From contig PABP01000023.1 of NCBI GenBank assembly GCA_002699585.1, positions 95,391 through 159,390 of the forward strand: DNA of 64,000 nt. Direction: 5' to 3'. A model generated the notes under the pieces. That model was not told the DNA's origin. It was given only the letters and a program-made list of their open reading frames with translations, and searched no databases. Source of the stretch: Anaerolineaceae bacterium. Lineage in GTDB: Bacteria > Chloroflexota > Anaerolineae > Aggregatilineales > Phototrophicaceae. Made by a program: the position numbers and the translations under genes. Shown piece by piece: positions 18,382 to 28,353 of the stretch (position 1 is the first letter of the stretch; every line of letters begins with the position of its first letter).

Positions 18382-18476
18382 TATAGACATGCCTGCTGGC
18401 AGTTCTTGAGCTAAGAGAAACTTATGGCAAATTATTCTATAGGAGATGAAACTGCCACTGGGCAAGCTGGCTCGCT

Positions 18477-19358
18477 CTAAAAGCCTGATGCGCTGGCAAT
18501 GTCAATCCACAGATGAATAACTCTATAGGGCGTGGTGTCTTCATCTTTAAACAGCCTGAATTCAATTCGACGGTTTTCACCAGGCTGGACGGGTACGAAT
18601 CTGACTCGCAGTTCCAGATCTTCTTCTGGTTCTAGCAAGAAGCTGGGCGTATTACCCAGAAGTTCATCAGTTGGCTGGTCATAAGCTTCAACACGGTATT
18701 CAACTCGCGCACGCTCTAAATTGTGCACGCCAACAATTACCTCTAGTGGTTCACCAACCGTGCCGCGTTGTGGGTAATTCTCTGTAAGCCCTTCATTACT
18801 CAGTAAATAGAACTCAGTGAAGTAATTAGATGGCCCAGGAACGAATATCGTTGCCAATGCAGCTACAATAGCAACTGTTGCCGACACAATCAAAATAGCG
18901 GAAATAAATCGATTTAAACCATTTGTCTGTCGGAGCCAGCGGAACAAACTTGTACCGATGACGATACGTGCCCGACGATGTTCGGACAACGTAGAACGAC
19001 GATAAATCGCAACCAGGCAAAGCACGATGACGAGCAAAGATTCCGTAATGACAACGGGAACAGGTGATAGATCAAGTGGAGAGCGATCTAGCAACATAGC
19101 AATCGGCGGAATCATCGCAATACTTAATGCAAATGCGATACCATAGCGCTCATAGCTTTCAAGTTCGTAGATTTTAGGGAACAAAATACCCTGCAACGCA
19201 TAACCAGGGAAGAATAAAGTCACAAGTAGGCCAAGGACAACGCGCGGTGCAGATAGAATTGCTGGTAATTCGACGACATTATCTACATAAATCAGCCCAA
19301 GCAATACAACGACTATGGCTATCATGTATTCAAACTGACGTTTAATGATAATACGCAT
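18477..19358 (-). CDS. DUF1616 membrane protein
   Basis: 293 residues. Four N-terminal helices with the FFPGYALQGILFPK motif at about residues 49-62 and GIAFALSIAM are followed by a fifth helix near 150-172. The extracytoplasmic tail has TEFYLLSNEG and a beta-sandwich-like part (EPLEVIVGVHN). This matches the DUF1616 family, often found in archaeal and Chloroflexota surface-glycan loci. The function is unknown. Confidence 0.8.
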   Translation of the reverse strand: MRIIIKRQFEYMIAIVVVLLGLIYVDNVVELPAILSAPRVVLGLLVTLFFPGYALQGILFPKIYELESYERYGIAFALSIAMIPPIAMLLDRSPLDLSPVPVVITESLLVIVLCLVAIYRRSTLSEHRRARIVIGTSLFRWLRQTNGLNRFISAILIVSATVAIVAALATIFVPGPSNYFTEFYLLSNEGLTENYPQRGTVGEPLEVIVGVHNLERARVEYRVEAYDQPTDELLGNTPSFLLEPEEDLELRVRFVPVQPGENRRIEFRLFKDEDTTPYRVIHLWIDIASASGF

Positions 19359-19591
19359 TGATCAACTCGCCACATGTGATGGATTGTAGGAACACACCGA
19401 TATTGTACGATATTCAACCTAGATTGTATACTCAAGCTATCATTGTAACGACTCGTAGTATTTGAACATTGTTAGTTCCCAGTAATGACTTGATTAGTCC
19501 CAAGCAAGGTCAACGCAATAGGGTTTAGATGTAATACAATACAAAGTATGGTAAACAAGATATCGTAGCGATCCTTGAAAAGTAAGTGAAC

Positions 19592-21139
19592 ATGGCGGAA
19601 GAACACGCATCATCACAATCCAATCTACCACTTCGTTCGGGGACATCTTTGCCCTGGATTGAGGCGATTCGGAAGATTGCCCCTATCCTGAAGCTCCCCG
19701 ATGATTTGGTATATCGGGCAACAATTTCAACAGATAGCTCATTTGTTGTTATACAGGAAATCTTCCAGCAATTAGACGACACCATCTATGATATTGATGC
19801 TGCCTTTAAGCAGATGATTTTCATTGCCTGGACCTATGTCTCGCGCAATGATGAACAGCTCATCGATTATAACGTCATTTACCGCCCTACTCGCTTGACG
19901 GACATCTTTGTTCAGGAACGCGACACACATATCCAGATGATGCTCCGGCTCATCCGTGAATCCGCCATTTATACGGACAGCATCCTGCTGCTTGACCATC
20001 GCATAGGCTATGCTCAAACCCTCGACCTCGTCGACAACCTGCAAATGACATTTGTGGTAGTTTACACATTAGCGCCTAGTCTCAGATTAGGCTCGTCCAA
20101 TGATTACATCCCCGTCAGTGATATGGAATGGGATGAGCATCGGCAGATGTATGGGATCATCGGTGAATTGCAGTACCTGCCGTTTAGAGTGCGCGTTTTA
20201 CGTATCACGAATCCCAATACAGAGCCCCTTTGGATTGTTACGAACGACCTGAGTCAAAACGTCACAGCCCCAGAGCTTGATACCATCATTCAGGATGTGA
20301 CAGCCAAAGCCAACAGGACATCGTATCAACTATTGTTAGACTACGAGACGAACAGGGAACATCGCCCTGTTAGCCGGATCAGGCCCCGCCTGCAACGGAT
20401 TATTCTCACTGTCATTGTGATCGCCATACTGGTCGCAGAGCTACTTCTGACTCAATTTGGATCTTTTGCAGGAATGATCGTGCATATTGGCGCCATGATC
20501 GCGATGCTGCTCATCGCCGGTGCCTATTGGACGCAGTATTTCGCACAAATGATGATGGCATTGACCTTCATACCATTGACCAGAGTGGTCAACATCGGCT
20601 TTTCAACCATCATCCCTGAACAACCTGAGATTTTTCTCTTTACCAGCCTGACGATGTTTGCATGCTTGGCCGTTACACGCAATAACCTCGATATGACCTG
20701 GCGTGATGCTGGGGTTAAGCTCGATGGACTCATCACACAGCTATTCATTGCAGCCATCGGCGTACCGCTTGGGATCCTAGCTTACAGCCTGCTCAACCCG
20801 GAGCCGACTATTACCACCTTAAGTGGCATCGAATTTTGGTCCAATGCGCTAACTTTGATTCTTTTCACGGGTGTTGTTGACGAGCTTCTATTTCGAGGCA
20901 TCTTCCAGCGTGTTTTCCGAGTTTATTTGGGGGGATTCTGGGCGATTCTGTTTACTACGGCACTCACAAGCTTGCTTTACACGACGCCACAACAACCCGC
21001 AACCTTGTTTATTGCACTCACTTTTGGTCTGATCTTCGGCGTGATACGGCAGCGGACCGATAGTGTCATGGGTGTTGGACTTGCTCACGGTATAGCCAAC
21101 GTGATCGCATTCCTATATTTGCCCACATTCCTGGGCTAA
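19592..21139 (+). CDS. CPBP (CAAX protease-like) membrane protein with unique N-terminal domain
   Basis: About 515 residues. ATG at 19592 is preferred to the GTG two codons earlier. The first 260 residues are soluble and not recognised. Then about eight helices follow, ending in a CPBP-type core: VVDELLFRGIFQRVF, then FGLIFGVIRQR and GLAHGIANVIAF. The canonical EExxxR motif reads DELLFR, so the first Glu is Asp; Arg and the later His are kept. Activity is therefore uncertain. The terminator at 21172-21202 lies inside the end of the convergent gene. Confidence 0.78.
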   Translation: MAEEHASSQSNLPLRSGTSLPWIEAIRKIAPILKLPDDLVYRATISTDSSFVVIQEIFQQLDDTIYDIDAAFKQMIFIAWTYVSRNDEQLIDYNVIYRPTRLTDIFVQERDTHIQMMLRLIRESAIYTDSILLLDHRIGYAQTLDLVDNLQMTFVVVYTLAPSLRLGSSNDYIPVSDMEWDEHRQMYGIIGELQYLPFRVRVLRITNPNTEPLWIVTNDLSQNVTAPELDTIIQDVTAKANRTSYQLLLDYETNREHRPVSRIRPRLQRIILTVIVIAILVAELLLTQFGSFAGMIVHIGAMIAMLLIAGAYWTQYFAQMMMALTFIPLTRVVNIGFSTIIPEQPEIFLFTSLTMFACLAVTRNNLDMTWRDAGVKLDGLITQLFIAAIGVPLGILAYSLLNPEPTITTLSGIEFWSNALTLILFTGVVDELLFRGIFQRVFRVYLGGFWAILFTTALTSLLYTTPQQPATLFIALTFGLIFGVIRQRTDSVMGVGLAHGIANVIAFLYLPTFLG

Positions 21140-21166
21140 AACCGACCCTACAACAAATAAGCACCC

Positions 21167-22690
21167 TCATGAAAGAAGCTGATCTGCAGCTTCTTTCTTT
21201 TTAGATTCTCTATCTTTTTTATTGGTTGCAGACGAGGGCTTCGCTTCAACCTTGGCTACAATCTGATCGATTAATCCGTCAAAAATAAGCCGGTGGATGA
21301 AAAATATTGAGTACCAGTAAACATAGCCCCATAGTCCCTTCGGCGCGAAGTACGCCGTTTGAACTAACTCCGCGCTACCCTTCTTGTTTGATTCAACAAC
21401 ATACTGCAGCCATCCTTTACCCGGCATTTTCATCTCAGCACGCAGCCGCAGCATATGGCCCGGATCAATGGCTTCTACCCGCCAGAAATCCAGGGCATCG
21501 CCAATGCGTAAAGAGGCGCGATCAGGACGTCCACGACGATAGCCCGGCCCACCTACAACACGGTCCATAATCCCACGCAGCCGCCACAAACCGTTCATAT
21601 AGAGCCAACCTGTTTGGCCGCCAAGGGACGTAAACGCAGCATACACATCCTCTGGTGTGGCATCAACCTGCCGAACACGTCGTTCAATGAGCATACCGCG
21701 CTCTTCAACAAACGTATAAGGCTCCTCCTGCTCCCAGGTTGCAGACATAGAATCCGTCCAGGATGTTTCGACTTCATGCGCGTCGAGTTCATTGAGAGCT
21801 TGATGCAAAGCTCCATCAAATGGCATCGGCTGAATATCAGAGAATAAGCGAGACGCCGAGTCATCTGTCACAATCATCTCGTTACGCAACCCAAGAATGA
21901 GCGGGCGAATGATATTTGCAGAGACAGGTGTCACAAAATGTACCCAATACGATGATAAGTGCGGTGTCAAAAGTGGTACAGGAATGATGAAGCGTCGAAG
22001 CCCACGCGCACTGGCATATGCTTTAATCATGTCATGGTATGTGAGAACATCTGCGCCACCAATTTGGGCAATCTTTCCGTATGCATCTGAATTGCCAATA
22101 GCAGTAATCAAATAGTCGATGACATCCGCAATGGCAATAGGTTGCGAGCGCGTGTAAAGCCATCGAGGCGCAATCATAAGGGGCAAACGCTCGGTCAAGT
22201 TGCGCACAATCTCAAAGGATAGGCTTCCAGAGCCTATCACCATCGCTGCCCGGAATTCAGTGACACCCGGATGATGTTCACGCAGAATTTCACCCACTTG
22301 CTGACGAGAAGAGAGGTGCTTGGACAGTCCATCTCCGGCTTCTCCTAAACCGCCAAGATAGATGATTTGCTTCACACCTGCGGATTGGGCGGCCTTGGCA
22401 AAGTTCTCTGCAGCCTGCCTGTCACGGTCGGCGAATTTCCCAGAGTCGCCCATGCTATGTATCAAATAATAGGCAACATCGATGCCCTCTAGCACAGCAG
22501 GTAAACTTTCTGGCTTGAGGACATCCCCTTCGCCCATTTCGACATCTCCCTGCCAGGACCGTCCCTGCAAATGCGACACATCACGAGACATCACTCGAAC
22601 ATCAAAGCCCGCATCAAGCAGTGGTCGGACCAATCGTCCTCCTACGTAGCCTGTTGCACCCGTCACAAGGATTTTTTGATTGCTTACCAT
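21167..22690 (-). CDS. NAD(P)-binding SDR protein fused to DUF2867
   Basis: 507 residues. The N-terminal atypical SDR/NmrA-like Rossmann domain has TGATGYVGGRLV at 10-21 and YYLIHSMGDS. The C-terminal DUF2867 domain (about 330-480) has GWLYMNGLWRLRG, RPDRASLRIGDALDFWRV and the LRAEMKMPGKGWL strand. This fused form is a known bacterial architecture of unknown reaction, possibly an oxidoreductase. The last codons are encoded by the stem of the opposite gene's terminator. Confidence 0.85.
   Translation of the reverse strand: MVSNQKILVTGATGYVGGRLVRPLLDAGFDVRVMSRDVSHLQGRSWQGDVEMGEGDVLKPESLPAVLEGIDVAYYLIHSMGDSGKFADRDRQAAENFAKAAQSAGVKQIIYLGGLGEAGDGLSKHLSSRQQVGEILREHHPGVTEFRAAMVIGSGSLSFEIVRNLTERLPLMIAPRWLYTRSQPIAIADVIDYLITAIGNSDAYGKIAQIGGADVLTYHDMIKAYASARGLRRFIIPVPLLTPHLSSYWVHFVTPVSANIIRPLILGLRNEMIVTDDSASRLFSDIQPMPFDGALHQALNELDAHEVETSWTDSMSATWEQEEPYTFVEERGMLIERRVRQVDATPEDVYAAFTSLGGQTGWLYMNGLWRLRGIMDRVVGGPGYRRGRPDRASLRIGDALDFWRVEAIDPGHMLRLRAEMKMPGKGWLQYVVESNKKGSAELVQTAYFAPKGLWGYVYWYSIFFIHRLIFDGLIDQIVAKVEAKPSSATNKKDRESKKKEAADQLLS
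21172..21202 (+). terminator. Terminator of the CPBP gene, inside the convergent coding region
   Basis: AAAGAAGCTG-ATCTG-CAGCTTCTTT, a perfect 10-bp stem, then CTTTTT. It also encodes the KKKEAADQLLS C-terminus of the leftward SDR gene. Confidence 0.8.
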
Positions 22691-22778
22691 ACAAAAATTT
22701 ACCCACTACCTGACCATTTTATGCCAGTTTAGTGGGCTTCTCTGCGTAGTATATGAAGGCAAGCAAAGAGCTTATCTA

Positions 22779-22829
22779 GAAAAAGGCCCCTGTTCTCATC
22801 CTTTACAAAGAATGTCCCAGGAGCCTTTT
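22779..22829 (-). terminator. Terminator of the leftward glycan operon
   Basis: AAAAGGCCCCTG pairs with CAGGAGCCTTTT (one mismatch) across a 25-base loop. The minus strand ends in CCTTTTTC. It lies 42 bases past the stop at 22871. Confidence 0.65.
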
Positions 22830-22870
22830 GATCTGTCAACCTATTCAATTTGATGCAGGTGATACGGTGC

Positions 22871-24151
22871 TCAGAGCGCGTAAATTTCGGGGAAATGCGT
22901 ACCTTTTTGCCATTTGTAGATAACCTGGCGATTATCTTGCAGCAGTGACATGGACGTATCATCTTCAACGTACACACAGGTTTTACCCTGCCAAGTACAC
23001 GGAATTTCCACAGCCTGGGTTTGTTGGGTACGATCAATCGGAGACTCAACCAACATAGCCAAACCACGGAAGGTCTTATCGATCCAGCCCACCACAGGCA
23101 GAATATCCCGGAAGTCAGGCAGCTTCAGCGGCGACGTCACCCCACCCTTCTGACCCAGACCGTAGGCTGTCGGCATGCCACCCGTAGAAAGCTGTTCTGA
23201 CAACAATATCTGCACAAGCCGATTGATGTGCTCATCGGTGACCGTGCCATAGGGCTTGAGCATGGCAAAAGTACGTAGAATATCACCTGATGGACTTACC
23301 CAGGACGGGCACTTAATCAGGGTGCCATCGGCATAATAGCCCATATAAGATCCACGATCTTCTGGCGAAACCAGCTTTACTAAAAATGCGCCCATCTTCT
23401 GTGCGCGCTTGAGGTAGGCTTCATCAGGGTGATGTTGATACAACCTTACTAATGCAGATGCCACACGCGCCGTATAAATGCCAATAGCCAATTTGTGATG
23501 GTGCGTTCCCAGATGCACGATGCCACCATAAGCCGGATGACTTTCATCCTGCACCTGCGCAGTATCAATGAGCGGAACAATCCCATCGAAATATTCCTGC
23601 ATGGACCTGCCTGTTAACGCCTCATACAGCAGCAAGAATTCCATAATCGTAGCGTTTTTGTTGGCGACTGTCGTTTTATTCCACGCCTGATCCAGAAAAC
23701 GTGTACCATTCCACAAACGCTTGAAGTGGTAATCCTCGATATTGCGCTGAGCGACGGCAAAGTAGGTCTCCCAACGATCATCGCCTGCATCTTTGAGGGC
23801 AGTTGCTAGCTCCAGCAAGCCCACATTGACAGCGGCCTCATGTGGCGTCCCTCCTTCTAGCGCCCCAATTTGGAAGCTAGAGTTCCAATAGCGACCATCA
23901 GGCAGTTGCGATTTACGAATATCTTCCCCGGCTTGAATCGCTTGATCAAGCCAGTAGGTATTGTTGGTCGTCTGGAATAGCTGCACATAACCAGCGAGGA
24001 TACCCTCATAGCGCCAATCGATCATAGGACCTGTAAAAACGAGGCTGGATTCCCACCAATGGGAAACAGGCCCGGAATATCCCATCGGGTGCCGCATAGA
24101 GTTCAGCCAAGAGTCCAACAAATGTACGGCCTTGTTGATAGTTTCTGTCAT
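22871..24151 (-). CDS. Alpha/alpha-barrel (six-hairpin glycosidase-like) protein
   Basis: 426 residues. ATG at 24151 overlaps the stop of the preceding gene (ATGA), with GGAG 10 bases upstream. Repeated helix pairs (WRYEGILAGYVQLFQ, HEAAVNVGLLELATAL, ARVASALVRLYQHHP, GDILRTFAML) suggest an (alpha/alpha)6 toroid as in glycoside hydrolases, lyases and cyclases. No signal peptide is seen, so it is probably cytoplasmic. It is last in the leftward glycan operon. The exact family is not recognised. Confidence 0.65.
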   Translation of the reverse strand: MTETINKAVHLLDSWLNSMRHPMGYSGPVSHWWESSLVFTGPMIDWRYEGILAGYVQLFQTTNNTYWLDQAIQAGEDIRKSQLPDGRYWNSSFQIGALEGGTPHEAAVNVGLLELATALKDAGDDRWETYFAVAQRNIEDYHFKRLWNGTRFLDQAWNKTTVANKNATIMEFLLLYEALTGRSMQEYFDGIVPLIDTAQVQDESHPAYGGIVHLGTHHHKLAIGIYTARVASALVRLYQHHPDEAYLKRAQKMGAFLVKLVSPEDRGSYMGYYADGTLIKCPSWVSPSGDILRTFAMLKPYGTVTDEHINRLVQILLSEQLSTGGMPTAYGLGQKGGVTSPLKLPDFRDILPVVGWIDKTFRGLAMLVESPIDRTQQTQAVEIPCTWQGKTCVYVEDDTSMSLLQDNRQVIYKWQKGTHFPEIYAL

Positions 24152-24774
24152 GATTGTTGAACTCCGCGTTGAACGCCACAAATGACGCTTAAATAACCCG
24201 TCCACCACAGGGGACTTTCCGAATAAATACTATCCATCGCGCGCTGTCCCCATTGGAAATGCTGGCCAGAATCGCGCTTATCAAAATACTGCGCTAACGT
24301 CCATTTGTAGAGAAACGGTGGCGTGAATAACCCCACTCGGCGCGTAATGGTATGGGTTTCTTCTAGCCAACGTGCCGCTGACAGCGACACATCATATACT
24401 TGTTTACGATACAGAAGTTGCTTATAGGACAGTCGATTATCAACGACTGTAACGACCGTTTTGGCTGATGGCGGTGCGTCATATTGCTCACGAGTAAATA
24501 AGAATAATGCTGCATCTACAATCGTTGCGTTATCAGCCGCTTCGATAGACACATTGGGAATATCGCGCAAGGGAACCGCAATAAGCTCCGAATCGACATA
24601 AATCGTACCGGGGACCCACCCCAGGCGTCGTACAGCTGCCCGTGCCAGATCGCTATTATCACAATAAATGCGGACATTCTCTGGCCGCTGTTGGTACAAG
24701 AGCAAACACGCCATGTCGAAGCTATAACGCACTTCCATCCCGATGGCGTTAAACGGTAAGTTTTTACTAGACAC
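24148..24774 (-). CDS. Hypothetical protein in a glycosyltransferase operon
   Basis: 208 residues, not recognised. GTG start at 24774 with AAAGGA at good spacing, overlapping the GT2 gene end by 8 bases. A Tyr/Arg-rich C-terminal half (RLSYKQLLYRKQVYDVSLSA) and LLLYQQRPENVRIYCDN near the N-terminus are visible. There are no clear membrane segments. Coupling on both sides (8-base and 4-base overlaps) says it acts with the GT2 and the alpha/alpha-barrel protein. Confidence 0.65.
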   Translation of the reverse strand: MSSKNLPFNAIGMEVRYSFDMACLLLYQQRPENVRIYCDNSDLARAAVRRLGWVPGTIYVDSELIAVPLRDIPNVSIEAADNATIVDAALFLFTREQYDAPPSAKTVVTVVDNRLSYKQLLYRKQVYDVSLSAARWLEETHTITRRVGLFTPPFLYKWTLAQYFDKRDSGQHFQWGQRAMDSIYSESPLWWTGYLSVICGVQRGVQQS

Positions 24775-25924
24775 GTCGGGGTCCTTTGAAGTGTACAGTG
24801 GTTTTCCGTAACGAAAGCGTTGCCATCCACGCAGCAGCCCATTGAACCAATAAGATCAACGCGGGAACAGGTAACAATTTATTCCAGTGGCTTTCCCCAG
24901 TATACAAGCTGATCTCAACTGGCAGAGTTGATTGCCGCCCTAATGACCATATCAGGAAGAGAACCAAAATACCGATGAAAGTCAGGGCCACCTGGCCAAA
25001 GCCCAGAAGCGCCGAAATCCCAATCAACAGAAGCAAAACTAAGGGGATAAATGCCACGATATAAAAGCGCCAAGCCAGAATACGTTGCAGCAAGCTGCCC
25101 TCTCCTGCCGCGAACTGGCGCAGCAGAGATTGCATATGGGCACGTCGCCAACGCACTTCATTTTTCCAGAACTCGGCGAGCGTCGCAGGGCGCTGAGTCA
25201 CCACCTTAGCCGATTCAGCGAAGGCTTTACCATAGCCCTTCTCAGAAATACGCACGTCCAAATCCCAATCGACGCCCACTTTGATATATTCTGGGAATCC
25301 GCCGACCGCTTCCAATACATTGCGGTAAACAGCAATAGAGCCACTGCCTTGCAAGATTGTCTGGTGGTGAATGTTATAGGCGGCGATTTTCGTCATTTGT
25401 TCCAACATGGAGATGGGCGTTGTTTGTGCCGGGAAGAAGTTGCCACAACTGGCCACAACACCATCTTGCATCAGCGGCGCGACCACATCACGCAGCCAAT
25501 TTTCTGATACCTGCGTATCTGCATCAAGAATCACGACCACTTCATTGGTCACATGCTGCAAACCCTGTTGTAGGGCCGCATTTTTACCATTGGGCTGCTG
25601 TTCCATGACGGTACAGGGAAAGCTTAATCGGGGAACAAGCTCATTGACCAGCTCAAGCGTGCCATCTTTACCACCCGCGATGACGATAACATCCCAGGTC
25701 GCTGGATAAGTGACTTTATCGAGTGCATGCAATGTATCTGAGATCACGCTGGCTTCCTGCCATGCCGGAACCAGGACTGTCACCGATAAATCCGGGGACA
25801 CACTCGTTTTGGGTGCATTAGAAGCTTCGCGCGCCTGCCTAGCCTGGGCCAACTGTACACGCCATGTTTGTATCACATGGAGCGCAACTAGCAGCGCCAT
25901 TCCTCCTAATAATATCCAATGCAT
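24767..25924 (-). CDS. Membrane-anchored family 2 glycosyltransferase
   Basis: 385 residues. One N-terminal helix, then a GT-A domain with VTVLVPAWQEASVISDTL near 50-67, the DAD motif (VVILDADTQVS), a GVDWDLDVRISEKG acceptor region and NEVRWRR in place of QxxRW. Three C-terminal helices follow (about 285-380). This is the processive or polyisoprenyl-linked GT2 type. AAGGATATG precedes the ATG. It is the middle gene of the leftward glycan operon. Confidence 0.9.
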   Translation of the reverse strand: MHWILLGGMALLVALHVIQTWRVQLAQARQAREASNAPKTSVSPDLSVTVLVPAWQEASVISDTLHALDKVTYPATWDVIVIAGGKDGTLELVNELVPRLSFPCTVMEQQPNGKNAALQQGLQHVTNEVVVILDADTQVSENWLRDVVAPLMQDGVVASCGNFFPAQTTPISMLEQMTKIAAYNIHHQTILQGSGSIAVYRNVLEAVGGFPEYIKVGVDWDLDVRISEKGYGKAFAESAKVVTQRPATLAEFWKNEVRWRRAHMQSLLRQFAAGEGSLLQRILAWRFYIVAFIPLVLLLLIGISALLGFGQVALTFIGILVLFLIWSLGRQSTLPVEISLYTGESHWNKLLPVPALILLVQWAAAWMATLSLRKTTVHFKGPRRV

Positions 25925-25969
25925 GATCTCATATCCTTACGAATTGGCTACTTCAGTGATCGCGCCCCA

Positions 25970-27133
25970 CTAAGCGCCAGGATTCGGGCGATCATGACTT
26001 GTGATAACAGCTTCATAACGAGCAACTAAGGTGTTCAAGTCATACTGGTCGATGGTATCCGGCACAACGCGCGACATACCAAGCGCGGATTGAATACCCG
26101 CAACAATCGAATCGGTCGCATCTTCCACACCGATGACATTAGCAAAGTCCATACGTCGGATTTCCTCAACCGCTGTTGCAACTGTAGGCAACCCCAACGC
26201 AGAATACCCTAACAATCGCATCGGACTGCGGGCATCATCCATCGGGCTGCGCTTATAGATGCACAACCCCACATCGAACTGGTTCATGACATCTGCCAGG
26301 TTTTCACGTGCGACTGGGCCAGGGAATATCACATTGGTCAAGCCCTCTCGCTCGGCGATAGTTTGCGCATAAGTCAGAGCAGAACCTCGTCCTGCCAGGT
26401 AAAAGCGCAAGGGTTCATCACGCAAAGCCCGAGCCGCGCTCATAATCATATCGATTTCATCGGGATTCTCATAATTCGCCACCGACCCAACCACCTGGAA
26501 CCCTTCTGTTCCTGGCAAGGGCTGCCGTTCTTGATCCCGAACGGCCATAAAACGATCAAACTCAATGCCGTTGGGGATATGATAAACAGGCTGCCCTACC
26601 CCAAGTCGCTCGGCTTTTTCTTTCAAAACTGAGCTAGCTGCAACAATAGCATCCGCCTTCTGGAAATAGGCATTCTCTACAGCAGCGATTTCACCAGCAA
26701 TCTGGGGATGCACATCTTTCCAACCAGCGACATTTTCATCAAATAGATCGAAAATGACGCGCACGCCCTCAGGTGGCGGCACCAGATACGTTCCAACCAC
26801 GACCTCAATGCTATAACGCTCGATCAATCGGTTCAGATGGCGCGTGAACAACCGCTGGTTGAACATACGAATACGCGATGAAAAGATAGCTGGTGAAATA
26901 CGGGGAATGCCATGTATAGTGATATTGCCTTCACGACGCCGGCGATAGGTGAAGTTGCGCAGGTAGCGCAGCGACATATAATCCTGAACCGTGCGAAAAT
27001 CCGCAATCCAATCTGTGACATGAATCTCATGTTTATCAGCGAGCATGCGCGTGAATAGATGTGCTCGCTGAGGAATGTCCCAACCTGCATGTGGAATCCA
27101 CAAAATTCGCATTGATGACTCAGGCCTCTTCAT
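25970..27133 (-). CDS. Family 4 glycosyltransferase
   Basis: 387 residues. The GT-B fold has MRILWIPHAGWDIPQRAH at the N-terminus (a start at the second Met, 27112, is possible). HIPNGIEFDRF is near 190, and the C-terminal nucleotide-sugar site has VAREN...QFDVGLCIYKRSPMDDARSP..LLGYSALGLPTVAT. The usual E-x7-E is altered, with Ser/Arg around the loop. It is 20 bases downstream of another GT4 gene. Confidence 0.88.
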   Translation of the reverse strand: MKRPESSMRILWIPHAGWDIPQRAHLFTRMLADKHEIHVTDWIADFRTVQDYMSLRYLRNFTYRRRREGNITIHGIPRISPAIFSSRIRMFNQRLFTRHLNRLIERYSIEVVVGTYLVPPPEGVRVIFDLFDENVAGWKDVHPQIAGEIAAVENAYFQKADAIVAASSVLKEKAERLGVGQPVYHIPNGIEFDRFMAVRDQERQPLPGTEGFQVVGSVANYENPDEIDMIMSAARALRDEPLRFYLAGRGSALTYAQTIAEREGLTNVIFPGPVARENLADVMNQFDVGLCIYKRSPMDDARSPMRLLGYSALGLPTVATAVEEIRRMDFANVIGVEDATDSIVAGIQSALGMSRVVPDTIDQYDLNTLVARYEAVITSHDRPNPGA

Positions 27134-27153
27134 GTTTGCATGGAACGTGGGAA

Positions 27154-28314
27154 CTACTTCGATGCCAGTACCGATTCGTAAGTCGCTTCTAGTTTCTTGG
27201 CGATGCTCTTCCAGGCATAGCGCTCAAAGACCATTTCCAGGCCAGCCTGCCCCATTTGCTCAGCACGAACCGGATCGCTTAAAAGCATATCAATTTTCTC
27301 GGCCAACATCTTCGGATCACTCGGGCGTACATGGTAACCGGTTACCCCATCCTCGACCACAGAGCGCACACCAGGAATGTCACTACCAATCACGGGCGTG
27401 CCACAGGCCTGCGCCTCAATTAAGACCATACCGAAAGATTCTGGTGGCGTTGATGGCAACACCGCGACACTGGCCAACGTATAGTACGCACCGAGATGTT
27501 CATGCGGCACTTTGCCAGGGAAAATAGCCCGCCCCCCTAAACCACGCTCCTGCGCATACGCCTGATAGGTTGGGCGCAAATCGCCATCACCCACAACCAT
27601 TAACAAGGCATCTTTATTTGCCAGATGGGCAAAGCTATCAATGAGCGTATAAACGCCCTTGAATGTATGGGCACTATCTAGCGCAGCGACTAACAAAACA
27701 ACAGGTGTGTCTTTTGTTAGGCCCTGGTCGGCATATTTTTCGTAAAGGAATTCTGTATCGATGCCTGCATGGAAGTGTGCTGTATCCATCCCATTCGGTA
27801 TTTCAACCACATCATCCCAGTTACGAGCATAAACCGGTGTCAAATTACAGTTCTCAGCGTGGTCCATCGACACAACACAGTATTTACTGGCCTGCCCTGC
27901 TGAAAAAGTGCGGGAAAATGGCGTATAGGTATCAAACATCACCTGCCGCGCCCGTGAGCCTTCCGTAATGAGATCGTTATGATGGGTCATCACAAAGGGC
28001 GTCCGCCATAATGTCGATGCAATCCGCGTCAGCTCCGCACCGAATATAAAAGGATGATGCAGATGGAAAATATCAAACCCGCGCGTTTGGGAGACAATCC
28101 CTGGCATCAACGGCGCATTCCCCAGACGCATAGGCGTGGGCAAGCGCTTCACCGTCATTTCAGGCGGATACTCGTATTCCCCTGGTGGATGATTCGATGT
28201 GAACACAGTGACATCATGCCCCAAACGAGCCAACTCCAGCGCATTGTAGTAACAAACACGCCCGGTACCCGCTTCATAAGGGGGGAATGTATGTGTGATA
28301 TGGGCAATTTTCAA
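27154..28314 (-). CDS. Family 4 glycosyltransferase
   Basis: 386 residues. TTG start at 28314 (AAGGA about 9 bases upstream). The N-terminal GTGRVCYYNALELARLGHDVTVFT motif and the C-terminal PESFGMVLIEAQACGTPVIGS (E-x7-E) are classic GT4 donor-site signatures. Cytoplasmic, acting on lipid-linked glycan by inference. It is the first gene of a leftward glycan operon running to 22871. Confidence 0.92.
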   Translation of the reverse strand: MKIAHITHTFPPYEAGTGRVCYYNALELARLGHDVTVFTSNHPPGEYEYPPEMTVKRLPTPMRLGNAPLMPGIVSQTRGFDIFHLHHPFIFGAELTRIASTLWRTPFVMTHHNDLITEGSRARQVMFDTYTPFSRTFSAGQASKYCVVSMDHAENCNLTPVYARNWDDVVEIPNGMDTAHFHAGIDTEFLYEKYADQGLTKDTPVVLLVAALDSAHTFKGVYTLIDSFAHLANKDALLMVVGDGDLRPTYQAYAQERGLGGRAIFPGKVPHEHLGAYYTLASVAVLPSTPPESFGMVLIEAQACGTPVIGSDIPGVRSVVEDGVTGYHVRPSDPKMLAEKIDMLLSDPVRAEQMGQAGLEMVFERYAWKSIAKKLEATYESVLASK

Positions 28315-28353
28315 AGATGAGGATCCTTAGCTAGCTCAGTCAGTCCCATGACA

